DNA of 64,000 bases from Flavobacterium sp. LC2016-23 (lineage in GTDB: Bacteria; Bacteroidota; Bacteroidia; Flavobacteriales; Flavobacteriaceae), in the NCBI RefSeq assembly GCF_009674775.1, contig NZ_WKKE01000025.1:1-64000 (forward strand), given 5' to 3'. A program made the translations under genes and the position numbers. Position 1 is the stretch's first letter. Every line of letters starts with the position of its first letter. The notes under the pieces were generated by a model that searched no databases, was not told where the DNA came from, and was given only the letters and a program-made list of their open reading frames with translations. Below are positions 32,303 to 42,100 of the stretch, one piece after another.

Positions 32303-34420
32303 ATGGCAACAACTTACAAAACACCTGGCGTATATATTGAGGAAATCGTAAAGTTCCCTCCTTCCGTTGCCCAGGTAGAAACAGCGATTCCCGCTTTTAT
32401 TGGCTATACAGAAAAAGCTGTTAAAAAAATCGAGAACGATTTAGACAGGGTTCCAACCCGAATTACTTCTTTACTGGATTATGAAACGTATTTCGGGTTC
32501 GCATATCCTGAAGATTCTATAGCTGTAGAAATTACAGATGTAGTCACTGACAATGTTCTTACGGACAGACAAATTGTAGTGAACCAACCCAGTAATCCTA
32601 AGCCTTTTTTGATGTATTATGCGCTTCAAATGTATTTTGCAAATGGAGGCGGACCTTGTTATATTGTATCTGTTGACAGATATGAAGACGTGAATGGCAA
32701 TCAAAATACAGTGTTATTTACAGATTTGGTAAATGGAAAAAGCTTGAAAAACGGTCTAGACTTACTAAAAGGAGAAGACGAACCTACACTAATCCTGTTT
32801 CCGGATGCAAAAGCATTAAGTGAAGCTGATTTTTATGCGCTGTATGGTGATGCTTTGACACAATGCCATGATATGCAGGATCGTTTTACAATCATAGACA
32901 CTTATACTTCAGATGATATTGGAGACGACGCTGCTGCTTTGAGAAACCAAATCGTTCTGGATAAGGACTACCTGAAATATGGGGCCGCCTACTATCCGTA
33001 CCTGGAAACTATATTGGATTACCGATACAACGAAGATGATATTTTAATTCATCATGTTACGAATGTTCCTGATGCAATAAGCACCGCATCAAATGATGTT
33101 GATAAGGCTTTAGTAACAATTCCAACAACGCTTTCCAATCTTGTTAGTATCAGTAATGCCGGCGGAACTCCCGCAGATGATACTATTGAAGGAAAAATAG
33201 CGAATGTACTTTTATTTATAGATTCTCCTAATCCGGCTGGTTTTAATGTCGCTGCCGGCCCTGCCAATTATGCGCTTAATTTAAAAAACGGATTTGCAGA
33301 CAAGCTGACTCAATTATCTGCTGATTTAGGTTTACTAATTTCTGATAAAAAAACAATAGAAAACGCAGCCAATTCGGTGATAGCCTCTGTTAAAGATGAC
33401 AATCCCGGTGCTGAAGCTCCTCTTGAGGCAGCCCTTTCAAAATTTGTGAATTTATTTGAAGGCGCCAATAAAATTGAAAGCGTAAAAACAGCCCTTGATG
33501 ACCTGAGAGCAAAGGCACTTGCCGCAAAAACAACCGCTGCTTTGGGCACCGTTGTAGATAATGTAGTGCTTGAGATTGCCAAATTATTTAAATTTTCTGC
33601 CCCGGCTTCTATTGTTGATTTACCGGATGACACTCTGACTATTGGAACGGACGTCTTTAACAAACCATTGCCGGGTAAAACGCTGACTGCATTGGTGAAT
33701 GATATCAAAACCGAAATTAATGCTATTAATTCTGAAGACACCAACAACGGTGCCATGAACGGTCGTTACCTGGGGGATATTGAGGGCTTAGACAACAAAT
33801 CCTACAATGCCATAAAAGCAGAAATCGGAGCACTTCCTGTTACACTGCCTCCAAGCAGCGCCGTAGCCGGAATCTATGCCCGTGTGGACTCCAACAGAGG
33901 GGTCTGGAAAGCGCCAGCCAACGTGGGCATCAATTATGTGATCAAACCAACGCTAAAAATAACAAATGGCGATCAGGATAATTTAAATGTTGATACTGTA
34001 GCCGGTAAATCCATCAACGCCATCAGAAGCTTTACGGGTAAGGGAACCTTGATTTGGGGGTCAAGAACCCTGGCAGGTAATGACAACGAATGGCGTTATG
34101 TACCGGTGAGACGCTTCTTCAACATGGCCGAAGAATCCATCAAAAAAGCAACGGAACAATTTGTTTTTGAACCTAATGATGCGAATACCTGGATAAGAGT
34201 CAGAGCAATGATTGAGAATTTCTTAATCCTTCAGTGGAGAGCCGGAGCTTTGGCCGGAGCAAAACCGGAACAGGCTTTTTATGTAAGGGTCGGACTGGGT
34301 CAGACGATGTCGGCTTTGGATATCCTTGAAGGCCGAATGATTATTGAAATCGGAATGGCAGTGGTTCGTCCGGCAGAGTTCATCATCCTTCGTTTTTCAC
34401 ACAAAATGCAGGAATCTTAA
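32303..34420 (+). CDS. eCIS contractile sheath protein
   Basis: A 705-aa phage-type tail sheath. The N terminus (YKTPGVYIEEIVKFPPSVAQ, AIPAFIGYTEKA) and the C-terminal domain (GKGTLIWGSRTLA, WRYVPVRRFFNMAEESI, FVFEPNDANTWIRVR, YVRVGLGQT) are classic. Between them, roughly residues 250-485, sits a long Ala/Lys-rich helical insertion that ordinary 350-450-aa sheath proteins lack; it would decorate the outside of the particle. Afp has three sheath genes; here there is only this one. It wraps the inner tube and drives contraction. Confidence 0.95.
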   Translation: MATTYKTPGVYIEEIVKFPPSVAQVETAIPAFIGYTEKAVKKIENDLDRVPTRITSLLDYETYFGFAYPEDSIAVEITDVVTDNVLTDRQIVVNQPSNPKPFLMYYALQMYFANGGGPCYIVSVDRYEDVNGNQNTVLFTDLVNGKSLKNGLDLLKGEDEPTLILFPDAKALSEADFYALYGDALTQCHDMQDRFTIIDTYTSDDIGDDAAALRNQIVLDKDYLKYGAAYYPYLETILDYRYNEDDILIHHVTNVPDAISTASNDVDKALVTIPTTLSNLVSISNAGGTPADDTIEGKIANVLLFIDSPNPAGFNVAAGPANYALNLKNGFADKLTQLSADLGLLISDKKTIENAANSVIASVKDDNPGAEAPLEAALSKFVNLFEGANKIESVKTALDDLRAKALAAKTTAALGTVVDNVVLEIAKLFKFSAPASIVDLPDDTLTIGTDVFNKPLPGKTLTALVNDIKTEINAINSEDTNNGAMNGRYLGDIEGLDNKSYNAIKAEIGALPVTLPPSSAVAGIYARVDSNRGVWKAPANVGINYVIKPTLKITNGDQDNLNVDTVAGKSINAIRSFTGKGTLIWGSRTLAGNDNEWRYVPVRRFFNMAEESIKKATEQFVFEPNDANTWIRVRAMIENFLILQWRAGALAGAKPEQAFYVRVGLGQTMSALDILEGRMIIEIGMAVVRPAEFIILRFSHKMQES

Positions 34421-34450
34421 TTAATCTATCAACATAAAAAAATATAAATC

Positions 34451-34879
34451 ATGAGTTATCCATTATCAAAGTTTCATTTCTCAGTAGACTGGGGCGGAAC
34501 AAAAATAGGTTTTACAGAGGTCTCCGGACTGGATGTAGAAACGGAAGTTATCGAGTACCGTCAGGGTGCTAGTCCCGAGTACAGCAAAATCAAGATGCCG
34601 GGTATGCAGAAGTTCTCTAACATTACGATGAAAAGAGGCACTTTTAAAAGCGATAATGAATATTACGCCTGGTGGAATACGGTAAAACTAAACACCATCG
34701 AAAGAAGGGACATTACCATCAAATTACTCAATGAGGAACACGAACCGGTGATTACCTGGAAAGTAAAAAATGCATGGCCCACCAAAGTGCAGTCGACTGA
34801 TCTAAAAGCCGACGGAAACGAAGTGGCTATCGAATCAATGGAATTGGTTCATGAAGGTTTATCGATCCAAAATGATTAA
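34451..34879 (+). CDS. eCIS inner tube protein (gp19/Hcp-like)
   Basis: A 142-aa tail-tube fold protein: SYPLSKFHFSVDWGGTKIGF, EVSGLDVETEVIEYRQG, MPGMQKFSNITMKRG, RDITIKLLNEEHEPVITWKV and the C-terminal MELVHEG. These are the signatures of Afp1-like tube proteins, which stack in hexamers to form the channel for cargo. It is 31 bases after the sheath gene and three bases before the second tube gene. Confidence 0.95.
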   Translation: MSYPLSKFHFSVDWGGTKIGFTEVSGLDVETEVIEYRQGASPEYSKIKMPGMQKFSNITMKRGTFKSDNEYYAWWNTVKLNTIERRDITIKLLNEEHEPVITWKVKNAWPTKVQSTDLKADGNEVAIESMELVHEGLSIQND

Positions 34880-34881
34880 TC

Positions 34882-35328
34882 ATGGCTAACTATTATCCAC
34901 CTGTCGGTTTTCACTTTTTAGTTGAATTTGAAGGTCTTGGCTCGCAGGCAAAAGACCATCAGTTTCAATCGGTTTCCGGTTTATCTGTTGATATTGAAAC
35001 TGAAGAGATAGCCGAAGGTGGTGAAAACAGATTCAAGCATAAACTTCCGGTCAAGACCAAATATCCAAACCTGACTTTAAAAAGGGGAATGCTGATTGAT
35101 TCTGCCGTTATAGACTGGTGTCGGGATGCGATTGAAAACTTCGCGTTCAAGCCGGTCAACCTGACCATCAAATTGCTCGATGAGGAACATCAGCCCCTGA
35201 TTTCATGGAATGTAGTTCACGCATATCCCGTAAAATGGGCCGTTGAGGATTTTAGTGCGGAAGAAAGTAAGCTCGTTGTCGAAAACTTTGAGCTTACCTA
35301 CAATTATTTCACTTTAATTAAAAGTTAG
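34882..35328 (+). CDS. eCIS second tube protein (tube initiator, Afp5-like)
   Basis: A 148-aa homologue of the previous gene (same VSGLSVDIETEEIAEGG, LTLKRGMLIDSAVIDW, LDEEHQPLISWNVVHAYP pattern) but clearly diverged. In Afp/PVC systems a diverged tube protein forms the first ring on the baseplate hub. Only one additional paralogue is present, so this one likely has that job. Confidence 0.9.
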   Translation: MANYYPPVGFHFLVEFEGLGSQAKDHQFQSVSGLSVDIETEEIAEGGENRFKHKLPVKTKYPNLTLKRGMLIDSAVIDWCRDAIENFAFKPVNLTIKLLDEEHQPLISWNVVHAYPVKWAVEDFSAEESKLVVENFELTYNYFTLIKS

Positions 35329-35330
35329 TC

Positions 35331-35489
35331 ATGCCGATAGAAATAAAAGAGCTTCACATCAGGATAAACGTGGAGGAAGGATCAAAACAAAATCCTCCTT
35401 CAAAAGCATCAAAAAGCAAAGGCGAAGATCCGGTAGCCGAGTGTGTAGAACAGGTAATGAAAATTATAGAACGTAAAAAAGAACGATGA
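35331..35489 (+). CDS. eCIS small protein (DUF5908-like, Afp6 position)
   Basis: ATG at 35331 to TGA at 35487-35489; 52 aa, MPIEIKELHIRINVEEG..., with a short amphipathic strand-helix and a polar Pro/Ser/Lys linker, then a helix (CVEQVMKIIERKKER). Position between the tube initiator and the LysM hub, two bases from each side, is that of the small Afp6-like/DUF5908 protein. Its precise role is not known; a hub or spike-assembly helper is likely. Confidence 0.75.
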   Translation: MPIEIKELHIRINVEEGSKQNPPSKASKSKGEDPVAECVEQVMKIIERKKER

Positions 35490-35490
35490 C

Positions 35491-36174
35491 ATGGCTGGTG
35501 AATTAGAAAAACTCAAAGTGGTTGCGTATAGTGATCCGGAATTTAACAACAAAATTGCGGATGGTGAATTTTCTACTTTAATGAATCCGGAAAAGTACAC
35601 CTATCACTATAAGATTGAAGCCGATGAGACTCAGGCTGCCGGCACGAGTACGGTTTCTCCGAAGTTCAATAAAAAATTACCCGAAAACCTGGAACTCGAT
35701 TTCGTGTTTGACCGGTCGGGAGTAATTAACGGCTATGCCAGTTCTGACGACGGAATCATTGACGACATTGAGAAATTCAAGAAAGTGATCCTGGATTACA
35801 ACGGCGACGAACACAAGCCCAATTACCTGATTATCTCCTGGGGAACATTGCTCTTCAAGGGCGCCATGACCGAAATGAATATAGAATTCAAACTCTTCAA
35901 ACCCGACGGTACGCCAATCAGGGCGATTGCAAAAGGAAAATTTCAGGGTTTTGTCGAGGATAATTTAAGGGCCGCAAAAGAAAACAATAAGTCACCCGAC
36001 CTGACCCATTACAGAACGGTAACGGAAGGTGATACATTACCTCTGATGTCCTTTACAATTTACGGCGATTCCAAGTATTATCTGGAAGTCGCCCGGGTGA
36101 ATAACATTGTCAATTTCAGAAAACTAAAAACAGGGCAAAAACTATTTTTTCCACCCTTACAAAAACAATCCTGA
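35491..36174 (+). CDS. eCIS LysM-containing hub protein (Afp7-like)
   Basis: A 227-aa protein. The N-terminal 160 residues have the T4 gp53/gp48-like hub pattern (FSTLMNPEKYTYHYKIE, TVSPKFNKKLPENLELDFVF). The C-terminal region at about 176-225 is a LysM (YRTVTEGDTLPLMSFTIYGD, YLEVARVNNIVNFRKLKTGQ). It joins the tube to the spike in related systems. The stop overlaps the next start (TGATG). Confidence 0.9.
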   Translation: MAGELEKLKVVAYSDPEFNNKIADGEFSTLMNPEKYTYHYKIEADETQAAGTSTVSPKFNKKLPENLELDFVFDRSGVINGYASSDDGIIDDIEKFKKVILDYNGDEHKPNYLIISWGTLLFKGAMTEMNIEFKLFKPDGTPIRAIAKGKFQGFVEDNLRAAKENNKSPDLTHYRTVTEGDTLPLMSFTIYGDSKYYLEVARVNNIVNFRKLKTGQKLFFPPLQKQS

Positions 36175-37919
36175 TGAACAACAGCGGAGTCATACAAACC
36201 AGTAAAAGTGCCGATTTAGTAACGCATAAAATTTTAATTGAAGGGGAAGAATTATCTAAAACCTATCAGGTAAAAAGTGTTGTGGTACAAAATGAGGTGA
36301 ACCGGATTCCTATGGCCCAAATTGTACTGACAGACGGGGAAGCTTCTGAAAGGGATTTTAAATTAAGTAATGAAGATCTGTTAATTCCGGGTAAGAAAAT
36401 TGAAATAACGGCCGGCTATCACAATGATGAAGAAACGATTTACAAAGGCATTGTCATCAAACATTCCATCAAAATAAAAAGCGGTGCTTCACTGCTGATT
36501 ATCGAATGCAAAGACGAAGCTGTAAAACTGACCATCGGCAGAAAGAGCAAATATTTCTATGATGTAAAAGACAGTGAGGCTTTCGAGGAAATTATTGATG
36601 CGTACGGATTGGAAAAAGACGTGGAGGCCACCAATTTCAGTCACAAAGAACTGGTTCAGTACAATACCTCCGATTGGGATTTTATAGTGTCACGGGCACA
36701 GGCCAGCGGTAAACTTTGTTTTGTGGAGAATGGCAAAATCACCATCAGCAAACCCAATGTAACGGCAGCGTCTGTTGAAACAGTCACTTTTGGCGCCAGT
36801 TTACTGGACTTTGACGCTGAAATAGATGCGAGAAACCAATTCGCAAAAGTGTCTTCGTATAGTTGGGATTACAGCAATCAGGAATTGCTTGAGATTGAGG
36901 CGAATGATCCGGCTGTTTCCTTAAACGGAAATTTAAGCCCTTCAGATCTGGCCGAAACCATCGAATTGGAAAACCTTGAGTTACGTCATGGCGGTGCTAT
37001 ATCGGATGTAGCACTTCAGGATTGGGCCGATGCCAAGTTGCTCTTTCAGCAATTGTCAAAAATCCGCGGAAGGGTTAAATTTCAGGGAATCCCTGCCGTA
37101 AAACCCAACACCATCATTACCCTTGAAGGCGTTGGTGACCGGTTCAACGGAAAGGCTTACATCACCGGCGTTTTCCATGAAATCTCAGAAGGAAACTGGA
37201 CGATCGACGCCCAATTCGGATTGAATCCGGAATGGTTTTCTGAAACATTCGACATCCATACGCCTACCGGTTCCGGCATCATTCCCGCCATAAAAGGACT
37301 GCATACCGGAATTGTAACCCAGCTCGAAAGTGACCCCAATGGCGAAGACCGGATTTTAGTAAAAATTCCGATCATCAACAATGAAGAACAGGGGATCTGG
37401 TGCCGCGTGGCTTCTCCGGATGCGGGAGAAAACAGGGGGATTTTTTTCCGGCCTGAAATTGAAGATGAAGTGATCATCGGTTTTATCAATGAAGATCCGA
37501 ATAACGCCATCGTTTTAGGAATGCTTCACAGCAGCGGAAAACCTGCTCCGATAACAGCTGCCGATGCCAATCACCAGAAAGGAATTGTAACCCGGAGCGA
37601 AATGAAGGTTTTGTTTGACGATGAAAAAAAATCAATCGGAATTGAAACGCCTGCGGGAAAAAAAATCACGCTGGATGAAGACAAAGGCGTCATTATTATC
37701 GAGGATGAAAATTCGAATGTCATCACCATAGACAGCAAGGGCATCAAAATGGAAAGTGCCGGAAACATTGAACTAAAAGCGACCGGAGATGTCAAAATTG
37801 AAGGGACCAATGTTTCGGTAAGTGCCTCCGCACAATTCAAGGCAGAAGGAAGTGCAGGCGCGGAAGTATCGTCAGGAGCCACTGCCATCCTGAAAGGAAG
37901 TATCGTACAAATAAATTAA
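36174..37919 (+). CDS. eCIS spike protein (VgrG/Afp8-like)
   Basis: 581 aa. Residues about 20-350 are the gp27-like domain (TYQVKSVVVQNEVNRIPMAQ, GKKIEITAGYHND, FDAEIDARNQFAKVSSYSWD). Residues about 375-455 are the gp5 OB fold (GIVTQLESDPNGEDRILVKI, IFFRPEIEDEVIIGF). Residues about 485-581 form the triple-stranded beta-helix needle with short repeats (GIKMESAGNIELKATGDVKI). It carries the PAAR tip encoded next. No extra enzymatic domain is fused to its C terminus. Confidence 0.95.
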   Translation: MNNSGVIQTSKSADLVTHKILIEGEELSKTYQVKSVVVQNEVNRIPMAQIVLTDGEASERDFKLSNEDLLIPGKKIEITAGYHNDEETIYKGIVIKHSIKIKSGASLLIIECKDEAVKLTIGRKSKYFYDVKDSEAFEEIIDAYGLEKDVEATNFSHKELVQYNTSDWDFIVSRAQASGKLCFVENGKITISKPNVTAASVETVTFGASLLDFDAEIDARNQFAKVSSYSWDYSNQELLEIEANDPAVSLNGNLSPSDLAETIELENLELRHGGAISDVALQDWADAKLLFQQLSKIRGRVKFQGIPAVKPNTIITLEGVGDRFNGKAYITGVFHEISEGNWTIDAQFGLNPEWFSETFDIHTPTGSGIIPAIKGLHTGIVTQLESDPNGEDRILVKIPIINNEEQGIWCRVASPDAGENRGIFFRPEIEDEVIIGFINEDPNNAIVLGMLHSSGKPAPITAADANHQKGIVTRSEMKVLFDDEKKSIGIETPAGKKITLDEDKGVIIIEDENSNVITIDSKGIKMESAGNIELKATGDVKIEGTNVSVSASAQFKAEGSAGAEVSSGATAILKGSIVQIN

Positions 37920-37923
37920 AGTC

Positions 37924-38214
37924 ATGGGAGCACCGGCCGCAAGAGTTTCAGATATGCATGTTTGCCCAATGGTAACAGGAACCGTTCCGCATGTAGGCGG
38001 ACCGATTTTACCTGCCGGCGTACCCACCGTTTTAATTGGCGGAGTTCCGGCGGCCTGTGTCGGGGATATGGCCACCTGCAGCGGTCCGCCCGACAGCATC
38101 GCAATGGGTTCTTCAACGGTTTTGATCGGAGGGAAACCTGCGGCCAGAATGGGAGATTCCACCGCACATGGCGGAACAATAGTAGCGGGATTAGCAACTG
38201 TTTTAATCGGTTAA
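37924..38214 (+). CDS. eCIS PAAR tip protein
   Basis: A 96-aa PAAR protein. H12, H23, C52 and H82 are spaced to bind the tip zinc or iron, and the VLIGG repeats (VLIGGVPAAC, VLIGGKPAAR) form the cone. It sharpens the VgrG-like spike. The order VgrG-PAAR-gp25 matches Afp8-10-9. No toxin extension is present. Confidence 0.95.
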   Translation: MGAPAARVSDMHVCPMVTGTVPHVGGPILPAGVPTVLIGGVPAACVGDMATCSGPPDSIAMGSSTVLIGGKPAARMGDSTAHGGTIVAGLATVLIG

Positions 38215-38216
38215 TT

Positions 38217-38627
38217 ATGGAAAGTGAACAAGCTTTTTTGGGAACCGGATGGAGTTTTCCACCCGAATTTAAGAAAACAACAAAATCTGTTGTAATGATT
38301 GCTGATGAGGAGGATATTAAGAGCAGTCTCGAAATTTTATTGTCAACCAAAATAGGAGAACGTATTATGCTCCCTAAATATGGCTGCAATATGGAGGAAC
38401 TGCTTTTTAATCCGCTGAACAGAACTCTAAAAACCTTTGTGTCTGAATTAATAAGAACCGCCATTTTATACCACGAACCCCGCATTGATGTAGAGAAAAT
38501 CGGCATCACTCAGGGAGATGATTTAAACGGCGAGTTATTAGTGGTTTTAGATTATAAAATACGGGCAACGAATTCAAGAACAAATATGGTATATCCTTTT
38601 TATAAAGAGGAAGGGACTAATATTTAG
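38217..38627 (+). CDS. eCIS baseplate protein gp25-like (Afp9)
   Basis: 136 aa from the ATG at 38217. GTGWSFPPEFKKTTKSVVMI, IKSSLEILLSTKIGERIMLP and NPLNRTLKTFVSELIRTAIL are the GPW/gp25 wedge motifs, including the conserved EPRID stretch. It starts sheath polymerisation in related tails. A longer reading from an upstream start overlaps the PAAR gene in another frame and is rejected. Confidence 0.95.
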   Translation: MESEQAFLGTGWSFPPEFKKTTKSVVMIADEEDIKSSLEILLSTKIGERIMLPKYGCNMEELLFNPLNRTLKTFVSELIRTAILYHEPRIDVEKIGITQGDDLNGELLVVLDYKIRATNSRTNMVYPFYKEEGTNI

Positions 38628-38705
38628 GATTGAGTTATGAGTTATGGGTTATGGGTTGTGAATTGAAAATTGTTTTTGCTATCTGTCAGGCTTAGTAATT
38701 TACAA

Positions 38706-38911
38706 TTGTCTGGGGGAGCGAAGTCGATTGTCTGGCTGAGCGAAGTCGAAGCCCAAGTGCCAGTTGAAACGCCCTTCGACTCCGCTCAGGGTGACAACTA
38801 AAAACCTGTCTGCTGAGCGGAGCCGATTGTCTGGCTGAGCGAAGTCGAAGCCCGAAGCCCGAAGCCCATGTGCCAATTGGAACGCCCTTCGACTTCGCTC
38901 AGGGTGACAAT
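38706..38911. repeat. Dispersed palindrome, two units
   Basis: Unit 1 (about 38731-38797) has GGCTGAGCGAAGTCGAAG and CTTCGACTCCGCTCAGG. Unit 2 (about 38831-38911) has the same arms, with an extra triplicated GAAGCCC. Each can fold into a hairpin of about 17 bp. The sequence is much more GC-rich than its surroundings. Elements with these arms are common in Flavobacterium genomes. Confidence 0.8.
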
Positions 38912-38983
38912 TTATAAAGAAAATTATGTGCTAAAATATTTAGCCACAGATTACACGATTAGGATGATTTTATGATCTCCAAA

Positions 38984-39030
38984 ATCTGCTAAATCTGCGA
39001 GAGTACTTTTTTCTCGCAGATTTAGCAGAT
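38984..39030. repeat. 18-bp perfect inverted repeat
   Basis: ATCTGCTAAATCTGCGAG (38984-39001) and CTCGCAGATTTAGCAGAT (39013-39030) are perfectly complementary around an 11-base loop containing a T-run. A copy of the half-motif (GGCAGATT) follows. It may slow transcription between the early and late halves of the cluster. Confidence 0.75.
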
Positions 39031-39173
39031 CAGGCAGATTTTAATTAGTTAAGATCCTTTATCGGGAGTGGCAAAAAACTGCGATCTGCGGAAAAAAAGT
39101 AAAGCTATGCTTGTAAGTTTTTAATGAAACGTTTAATGAATTATACCCCCCGGGGTTCATATTTAATAGTATT

Positions 39174-42100
39174 ATGTGTAACAACAGCGACCATACAAAC
39201 GATATATTATTCAAAAGAAATGGCACAGATCAGGGCGATCGCCTGAATTCTATTCTCGATCCCGACAATCTGGAGCTCCATGACTTTGATATGGAGGATT
39301 GGTTACTCTTTACCTATAATTTCGCCAGACAAGTTAAGTTTTTTGAAACCAGCGACAGCGAAAATGCAGCTGGCAACTGGCAGGAGATTTTTGACCATTT
39401 TGGTTTACCAAAAGACATTCCGTACCGAAAAGACAAACCTTATACTGCTTTAAAACAAAATATATCCAAAACACTGAGCGACATCGAATTTGAAGGTACG
39501 CTGACTCCCCATATGACGCTTTTTGTGTGTTTCTTAAAGCTATTGGAATTGTCTAAAACACGTTTCAATTTAATTACAAAAAAACACCTCGATTTCTTTT
39601 ACAAAGACATCCTGCAAATCGAAAAACTTCCGGCAAAAGCCGATAAAGTGCATATTATTTTTGAACTGGCCAAAAAAAGTACCGAAGAACGAATTGCACC
39701 ACAAACTCAGTTAGATGCCGGAAAAGATGCGGAAGGAAACAAACTCATTTATGAAACCACCGAAGAACTAATTGCCAATAAAGCGCAGATTACACAACTA
39801 AAAAGTGTCTATAATGACATTACCCTGAAAGAAATTAAAGCCAGCGAAGTGGCAAATTCGCTCGACGGAAAAGGTGAAAGCCTCAAAGAAGGATCACAAT
39901 ACTGGCTGCCTTTCGGCTATACGTCTGCCGAAGAAAAATATACAGAACTACCAGCGGCCAAACTGGGTTTTGCCATCGCTTCTCCCCTATTGGAATTACA
40001 GGAAGGAGAAAGAAATATTGATATCACCATCACTTTTAAGGAGACGTTTACTTTTGAATCCGGACCTTTTACGGTGAATGACCTTACCGATAACATTAGT
40101 ATTTTTTGCAGTGGCGAAAAAGAATGGCTGGGTGATTTTAAACTGAATGACACTACATCGGCTATTTCAGGAAATCAGTTAAAACTTGTCTTTCAGATTC
40201 CAAAAGATACTCCGGCCATCGTCAATTATAATCAAAAAATACTGGGCGAATCATTCTCCGCTACACAGCCTGTTATTCGCTTTTTAATTCATACCGAAAA
40301 TAAAAAAGGCCATTCTTTATTTCGAAATTTAGTGACCAAAACCATTAGCGACATTACGGTAAAAGTAGCCGTAAAAGAGGTTAAATCTTTAGCACTGGAA
40401 AGCGACACCGGTCTGCTGAATGCCGCCAAACCTTTCTACCCTTTTACAACACAGCCCGTTAAAGGTTCTTCCTTTCTTATCAATTATCCGGAGATCTTTT
40501 CGAAAAAATGGAAAAATGTTGACATTACGATCAACTGGAAAAATACGCCAACCTCTTTTCAGACCCATTATGATGCTTACAAAAGCAAATACCTTACGAC
40601 CATAAGCAAAAACATTTTTTATCAGGGAATGTTTATGGAAGAAATCGTAACGGAATTGTCTGCCAACCAGCCGGAAGATCCACAGCCTAAAGATAACATA
40701 GTGGTGACTACTCCGGAGAAAAGCAAGCTCATTCTGAATTCGAATATATCCGATCTTATTGTAGATTCAGATGCTTATTTTAAAGCGACGGTTTCTGTAT
40801 TAAATAAAGAAAACTGGGAGGAAAAAAGTAAAGAAACAGTATTGTTCACAAAGAAAGATGCACTATATCAAACCATCTTCTCCGTAGCAGGAAATACCTA
40901 TGATGTGGATAAAAGCGGCCCAATCCGACTGACCTTAAACCAATCGTTTCTGCATGCTTTATATCCAAAAATATATACGCTCGCCATCATGAGCAAAATT
41001 CCCGAAACGCTTATTCCAAACGAAGCGTATACGCCTTTTGCAGAATCAATCAGTTTGAATTATACGGCAGAGGAAACCACCAATTTCACCAACGAAACCG
41101 AGGAACAATATGAAACCGAACGAATAAAATTATTTCATGAAGCCCCTTTCGGACAGAGTGAAGAGCATTCTTATCTTAAAAAACTGGCCAGACAAAAAGC
41201 GGTTCTTGATCTAAATAGTACAATCGCAAGCCGTCTGGTTCCTGACTATTGCAATGGGGGCGAATTTTATATCGGACTTGACGAGGCAGAAACCTTACAA
41301 CAAGTGTCCTTACTGTTTCAGATACTGGAAGGAAGCGAGAATCCCTTAGCGGATTCCTTTACGGGAAAACAAAAAGTAGAATGGTTTGTTCTTTGCGATA
41401 ACCAGTGGAAAAATCTTGACAATGCTATTCTGGGAAATTCTATCGATAACTTTTTAAAGTCAGGTATTCTGAAATTTAGCATTCCGAAACAGGCCACAAA
41501 AACCAATACTTTATTTCCGGGCAACCTCATCTGGATAAAAGCCAAAATGCATAAAGCCTATGATGCCGTCTGTAAAGTCATCGATATAAAAACACAGGTC
41601 GTTACCGCCGAATTTTTCGACAATGACAATGAGTTGTCGCATCTGGAAAAAGGATTGCCTGCCGAAACAATTTCTAAACTTATTACAAGAATAACACAAG
41701 TTAAAAGTGTCTCACAGCCTTTTAATTCTTTTAACGGAAAACCCCAGGAGTCGGATGACACCTATTACAAACGCGTAAGCGAACGCCTGCGCCATAAAAA
41801 CAGGGCCATCACACTGTGGGATTATGAGCATTTGATCCTTCAGGAATTTCCGGAAGTATTCCGCGTAAAATGCCTGAACCATACCAATAATACCACCAAT
41901 TCCTTTCTTTCACCGGGCGATGTAACGCTTATTGTAGTGCCGGATATTATAAACAAAAATGTCTTTGACATCTATGAACCCAGAGTAAGTTCGGCGACCT
42001 TAAACAAGATTCAGAATTACATTAGTAACCTGAACAGCATGCATGTAGATGCCGTGGTCATTAATCCGGAATACGAAAAAGTGGTGGTAAAATTAAGTGT

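Larger units (their letters stand above)
38628..39173. other. 546-bp repeat-rich gap inside the eCIS cluster
   Basis: All other gaps in the cluster are below 70 bases. This one holds two copies of a GC-rich dispersed palindrome and one long inverted repeat (separate entries). No gene and no clear promoter box are visible, although either could be hidden; the baseplate gene at 39174 follows. Confidence 0.6.
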
